NCBI GenBank assembly: GCA_964639275.1
Contig: CAZXCQ010000153.1
Location: 1-15,304, forward strand
Length of the DNA: 15,304 nucleotides
From: CAZXCQ01 sp964639275
GTDB taxonomy: Bacteria; Desulfobacterota; DSM-4660; Desulfatiglandales; Desulfatiglandaceae
Direction: 5' to 3'
Positions 13,197 through 15,304 of this stretch are shown piece after piece. Positions within the stretch are counted from its first letter, which is position 1. Each line of letters begins with the position of its first letter. The notes beneath the pieces were generated by a model. That model searched no databases and was not told the DNA's origin. It worked only from the letters and a program-made list of their open reading frames with translations. A program made the position numbers and the translations under genes.

Positions 13197-14330
13197 ATGT
13201 TGCAGGAGATGGTGGAGGTTCTGAGTGAGGGTGAATCAAACGGGAACAACAGGGTGGCCCGGATTAGGCTTCCTTCCGGCGTGGAGATTGTGGGTCTCCC
13301 CACGGAAAATTTCTATAGTGGGGAGTGGGACCTCGGACCCACCTGGAATTATGCGGTGTTGGCCGACCGGCCTTTCCTCGTGGATACAGGCAAGTCGGGT
13401 ATGGGCCGGAGGCTTCTTGAGATGATGGCATTGGCTGGCGTTTCGGGTAACGAACTTGACTTTGTTGTGCTGAGCCACGGTCATGAAGACCATGACGGCG
13501 GGCTTTTTGAGATCGTGGAATCAACCGGGGCCCGGGTGAAGGCCCACGCGGTTTATGACCGCCTCATCCGCATCTATCCAACCCAGTCCCCTCCGGGTGT
13601 CAACAAGGACTTCCCCGCCTCATGCTGGCGTTGTTTTCTGCCGGAATCCTTCACCAATCAAAACTGTCTTGAATATCACCAGGAGCGCAACAGGCTGGAG
13701 ATCGAGGAGATCGGAGATGGCCGGAGATCCCTGACCAAAGGGATATCCACCTTCCATATCCCCGGGCACAGCCCCGATTCCCTGGCCATCCTGATCGGGG
13801 AGGAGGCACTCATCGTGGGAGACACCGTGCTCCCTGATATTACGCCCATACCCACCCAGGAGGCCTTTTTTGACAAGGTTTGCGGGATACTTGGACCACG
13901 GCTTACAGGGGCCCGGTCGCTTTACGGCCTCAGGGCATACCTACGGTCCCTCAAAAAATTGGAGGCGATCGGAAACCAATTCAGCCAGTTGCTTGTTCTG
14001 CCCGCGCATCGGTTGTTCTATGGGAGCCACTGGAATGAGATCAACCTTCAGGAAAGGATTAATGAACTCATACAACACCATATTGACCGCTGTGCCGAAA
14101 TCCTGAGGATCCTGAGCCCCGGGCCCAAGACGGCCAGGGAGATCGCAAAGGAACATTTTGATGCGTCCTTGCTCGAGGGAATGGGGATTATGTTGGGAGA
14201 AAATGAAATCCTCAGCCACTGCGAACTCCTGTGCGCCGGCATGGATATAGTCACCGTGGGAGAGGATAGGTTTGAGGCCACCGGCAATGCCAATTTTGAA
14301 TCTCTCATTCAATCGCTGGATGCCGGGTAA
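13197..14330 (+). CDS. Metallo-beta-lactamase-fold hydrolase with C-terminal helical/winged-helix region
   Basis: This 377-residue protein has an MBL domain at about 25-290. The metal-binding motif is SHGHEDHDGG at 93-102 (His94, His96, Asp98, His99). Further ligand regions are HIPGHSPDSLAILIG, VGDTVLPDITP and VLPAHR. The C-terminal 85 residues (INELIQHHIDRCAEIL, GPKTAREIAKEHF) resemble the winged-helix tail of LACTB2-like MBL proteins. That points to a thioesterase, glyoxalase-II-like or nuclease role, not an antibiotic-resistance enzyme. ATG 13197 follows AAGGAG by 10 bases. The frame is open back to 12957, but that stretch is repeat DNA without a start signal. No signal peptide is present, so it is cytosolic. 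The substrate is unknown; a CoA or glutathione thioester would suit the neighbourhood but is only a guess. Confidence 0.87.
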   Translation: MLQEMVEVLSEGESNGNNRVARIRLPSGVEIVGLPTENFYSGEWDLGPTWNYAVLADRPFLVDTGKSGMGRRLLEMMALAGVSGNELDFVVLSHGHEDHDGGLFEIVESTGARVKAHAVYDRLIRIYPTQSPPGVNKDFPASCWRCFLPESFTNQNCLEYHQERNRLEIEEIGDGRRSLTKGISTFHIPGHSPDSLAILIGEEALIVGDTVLPDITPIPTQEAFFDKVCGILGPRLTGARSLYGLRAYLRSLKKLEAIGNQFSQLLVLPAHRLFYGSHWNEINLQERINELIQHHIDRCAEILRILSPGPKTAREIAKEHFDASLLEGMGIMLGENEILSHCELLCAGMDIVTVGEDRFEATGNANFESLIQSLDAG

Positions 14331-14466
14331 CGGGTTCTTTAGGGCTTGAGTCTTTTGATCTACCCAATCGGCTACCAACATGGTATCCTGTAATTGTGGA
14401 GACCGGTGTGCGTCCCCTGATTTTGGTGAAGAAAGGGGCCGGCGCCAAGACTGCCTGGTGGAGGAT

Positions 14467-15060
14467 ATGGAAAAGGATTTGGGGGCAATCATAAGGGATG
14501 TCTTGAATGCCAGACCCCCCCGGGTCATTGAAGACGAAAAAGCCAGATACAGACATGCCGCGGTGCTGATCCCCCTTTTGAGGGCGCAGGGTGAATGGAG
14601 GGTCCTTTTTACCAAGCGGACAAACAGGGTAGAAGAGCACAAGGGCCAGATATCCTTCCCGGGCGGTGCTGTGGATGATGCGGATGGATCGTTTGAGGAG
14701 ACAGCTCTGAGGGAGGCCCATGAGGAGGTCGGTCTTCGGAAAAAGGATGTGATGGTTCTGGGCCAAATTGATGATGCCCTTACCGTGGCATCCAATTTTA
14801 TCATCCACCCGTTTGTGGGCTTGGTTCCCCATCCCTACCCGTTTCAGTTGAACGAGGAGGAAGTCAAGAGAATCATTGAGGTACCCATTTCGGTATTTCT
14901 GGCAGAGGGTTCTGCCAAAAGAATCGTCGATGTTCCATATCAAGGCAGCATTTACCCCAGTCTGGCCTTTCCCTATGATGGGGATCTAATCTGGGGCGCC
15001 ACCGCAAGGATCATGGAGAATTTTGTGGAGATCCTGGGGGAAAGATTGTCGCGCCTTTGA
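14467..15060 (+). CDS. NudL-type Nudix hydrolase, probable CoA pyrophosphatase
   Basis: This 197-residue Nudix protein would cleave CoA or acyl-CoA to 4'-phosphopantetheine derivatives and 3',5'-ADP. The signature that marks CoA-specific members precedes the Nudix box: FTKRTNRVEEHKGQISFPGG (48-67), followed by REAHEEVGL (82-90) with metal-binding Glu83, Glu86 and Glu87. The length is close to that of E. coli NudL. The ATG at 14467 is chosen because it starts the conserved part; its GGAGG (14460-14464) is close, so GTG 14458 is an alternative. The 136-bp gap from the MBL gene has no clear terminator. Trimming CoA pools would suit the CoA-heavy genes in this window, but the linkage is loose. 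Confidence 0.87.
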   Translation: MEKDLGAIIRDVLNARPPRVIEDEKARYRHAAVLIPLLRAQGEWRVLFTKRTNRVEEHKGQISFPGGAVDDADGSFEETALREAHEEVGLRKKDVMVLGQIDDALTVASNFIIHPFVGLVPHPYPFQLNEEEVKRIIEVPISVFLAEGSAKRIVDVPYQGSIYPSLAFPYDGDLIWGATARIMENFVEILGERLSRL

Positions 15061-15080
15061 TTGTCCCGGGGTTGAGCCGG

Positions 15081-15183
15081 CAAATTTGACTTTTTGTAAC
15101 ACTTGAGCCGCTTGAAAGCCGGGGAATGGGGATTCCGTTTTTCGGGTGTATAACTCGCCCGTAAGAGAGCGTAAAGAAATCAC
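15081..15183 (-). repeat. Dispersed repeat R1, copy c, inverted
   Basis: Read on the minus strand, this stretch begins GTGATTTCTTTACGCTCTCTTACGG, contains TACACCC and CGGAATCCCCATTCCCC, and ends in an A-rich segment near 15081-15096. The same order is seen on the plus strand at 5-107, so it is a diverged, inverted copy of R1. It starts 20 bases after the Nudix stop codon. Copy d follows in the opposite orientation after about 70 bp. Confidence 0.65.
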
Positions 15184-15251
15184 GCGCCATAGGAAAAAAT
15201 AGGGGGCAGCACTTACAGGAAAAAGTCTTATGGTTTTTGGTGACGTCGATC
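15184..15251. repeat. REP-like core between inverted R1 copies
   Basis: This spacer holds AGGGGGCAGCACTTAC (15201-15216) between two GGAAAAA tracts (15192 and 15218). CCATAGG (15187-15193) faces CTTATGG (15228-15234), so the palindrome of the flanking repeats continues inward. The GGGGGCAGCACTT string resembles sequences found with REP-associated tyrosine transposases in related bacteria; I recall this pattern and could not search for it. No transposase gene is in view. Confidence 0.35.
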
Positions 15252-15304
15252 TCCGTGATTTCTCAACGCTCTCTAACGGTCTCAGACAGGGATACACCCT
15301 TCAA
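15252..15304 (+). repeat. Dispersed repeat R1, copy d (right window edge)
   Basis: Bases 15252-15304 match 1-53 at 51 of 53 positions, with 40 identical bases at the 3' end. The copy is cut by the window edge, where copy a continues with AACGGAACCCCC. An ATG at 15230 opens a frame that is still open at the last base. The two mismatches with copy a would both change the encoded residue, so conservation of a protein is not supported. Confidence 0.75.

Noticed and set aside
14380..14466. Longer start for the Nudix gene at the ATG at 14380
   Set aside because: There is no ribosome site before it, and the extra 29 residues are not part of the Nudix/NudL family region.
1..15304. Circular molecule, because the two ends match
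   Set aside because: The terminal 53 bases differ at two positions, other diverged copies of the same repeat lie inside the window, and no replication gene is present.
1..15304. tRNA, rRNA, riboswitch or CRISPR
   Set aside because: No cloverleaf, rRNA core sequence, regular spaced repeats or known aptamer was recognised on either strand by eye. A covariance-model scan would settle small RNAs.

Overview
The window looks like a piece of a Desulfobacterota-type genome (sulfate-reducing or syntrophic deltaproteobacterial lineage), probably a metagenomic contig. This is inferred from the moderately high GC, the strong AGGAGG-type ribosome sites, the CoA-centred catabolic genes, and the palindromic interspersed repeats. 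No rRNA, tRNA, CRISPR array or phage gene was seen. The same 53-bp sequence lies at both ends in direct orientation (51/53 identical), as when an assembly breaks at a dispersed repeat.

Layout. (1) 1-1173: edge repeat, a strong hairpin terminator, and a leftward AapJ-type amino-acid binding protein with no permease or ATPase genes in view. (2) 1174-1884: gene-free DNA with a 12-bp inverted repeat. (3) 1885-7851: a tight rightward operon of two thiolase-fold proteins, two zinc-ribbon/OB-fold DUF35 proteins, an acyl-CoA dehydrogenase and a PaaK-type acyl-CoA ligase. (4) 7841-8017: a 58-codon leftward gene for a Cys/His/Trp-rich small protein, overlapping the ligase tail to tail. (5) 8193-9068: a rightward BKACE (DUF849) beta-keto acid cleavage enzyme. 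(6) 9111-11894: three leftward genes, namely a Mth938-domain protein and an alpha/beta hydrolase coupled by ATGA, then a secreted beta-lactamase-fold serine hydrolase. (7) 12214-15060: rightward AcuB-like CBS-CBS-ACT protein, metallo-beta-lactamase-fold hydrolase and NudL-type CoA pyrophosphatase, with short interspersed repeats between the first two. (8) 15081-15304: inverted copies of the edge repeat around a REP-like core.

The 1885-9068 block reads as one catabolic module. A carboxylic acid would be activated to a CoA thioester (PaaK-like ligase) and oxidised (acyl-CoA dehydrogenase with isovaleryl-CoA-dehydrogenase-type active site). Its carbon chain would be cut by a thiolase-fold/DUF35 complex, and a beta-keto acid handled with acetyl-CoA (BKACE). 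Both thiolase-fold proteins lack the nucleophilic cysteine and the GHP histidine, and the pairing with DUF35 proteins recalls the Ltp2-ChsH2 steroid side-chain aldolase. A retro-aldol cleavage, or another non-thiolytic C-C reaction, is therefore more likely than ordinary thiolysis. The substrate cannot be read from the sequence.
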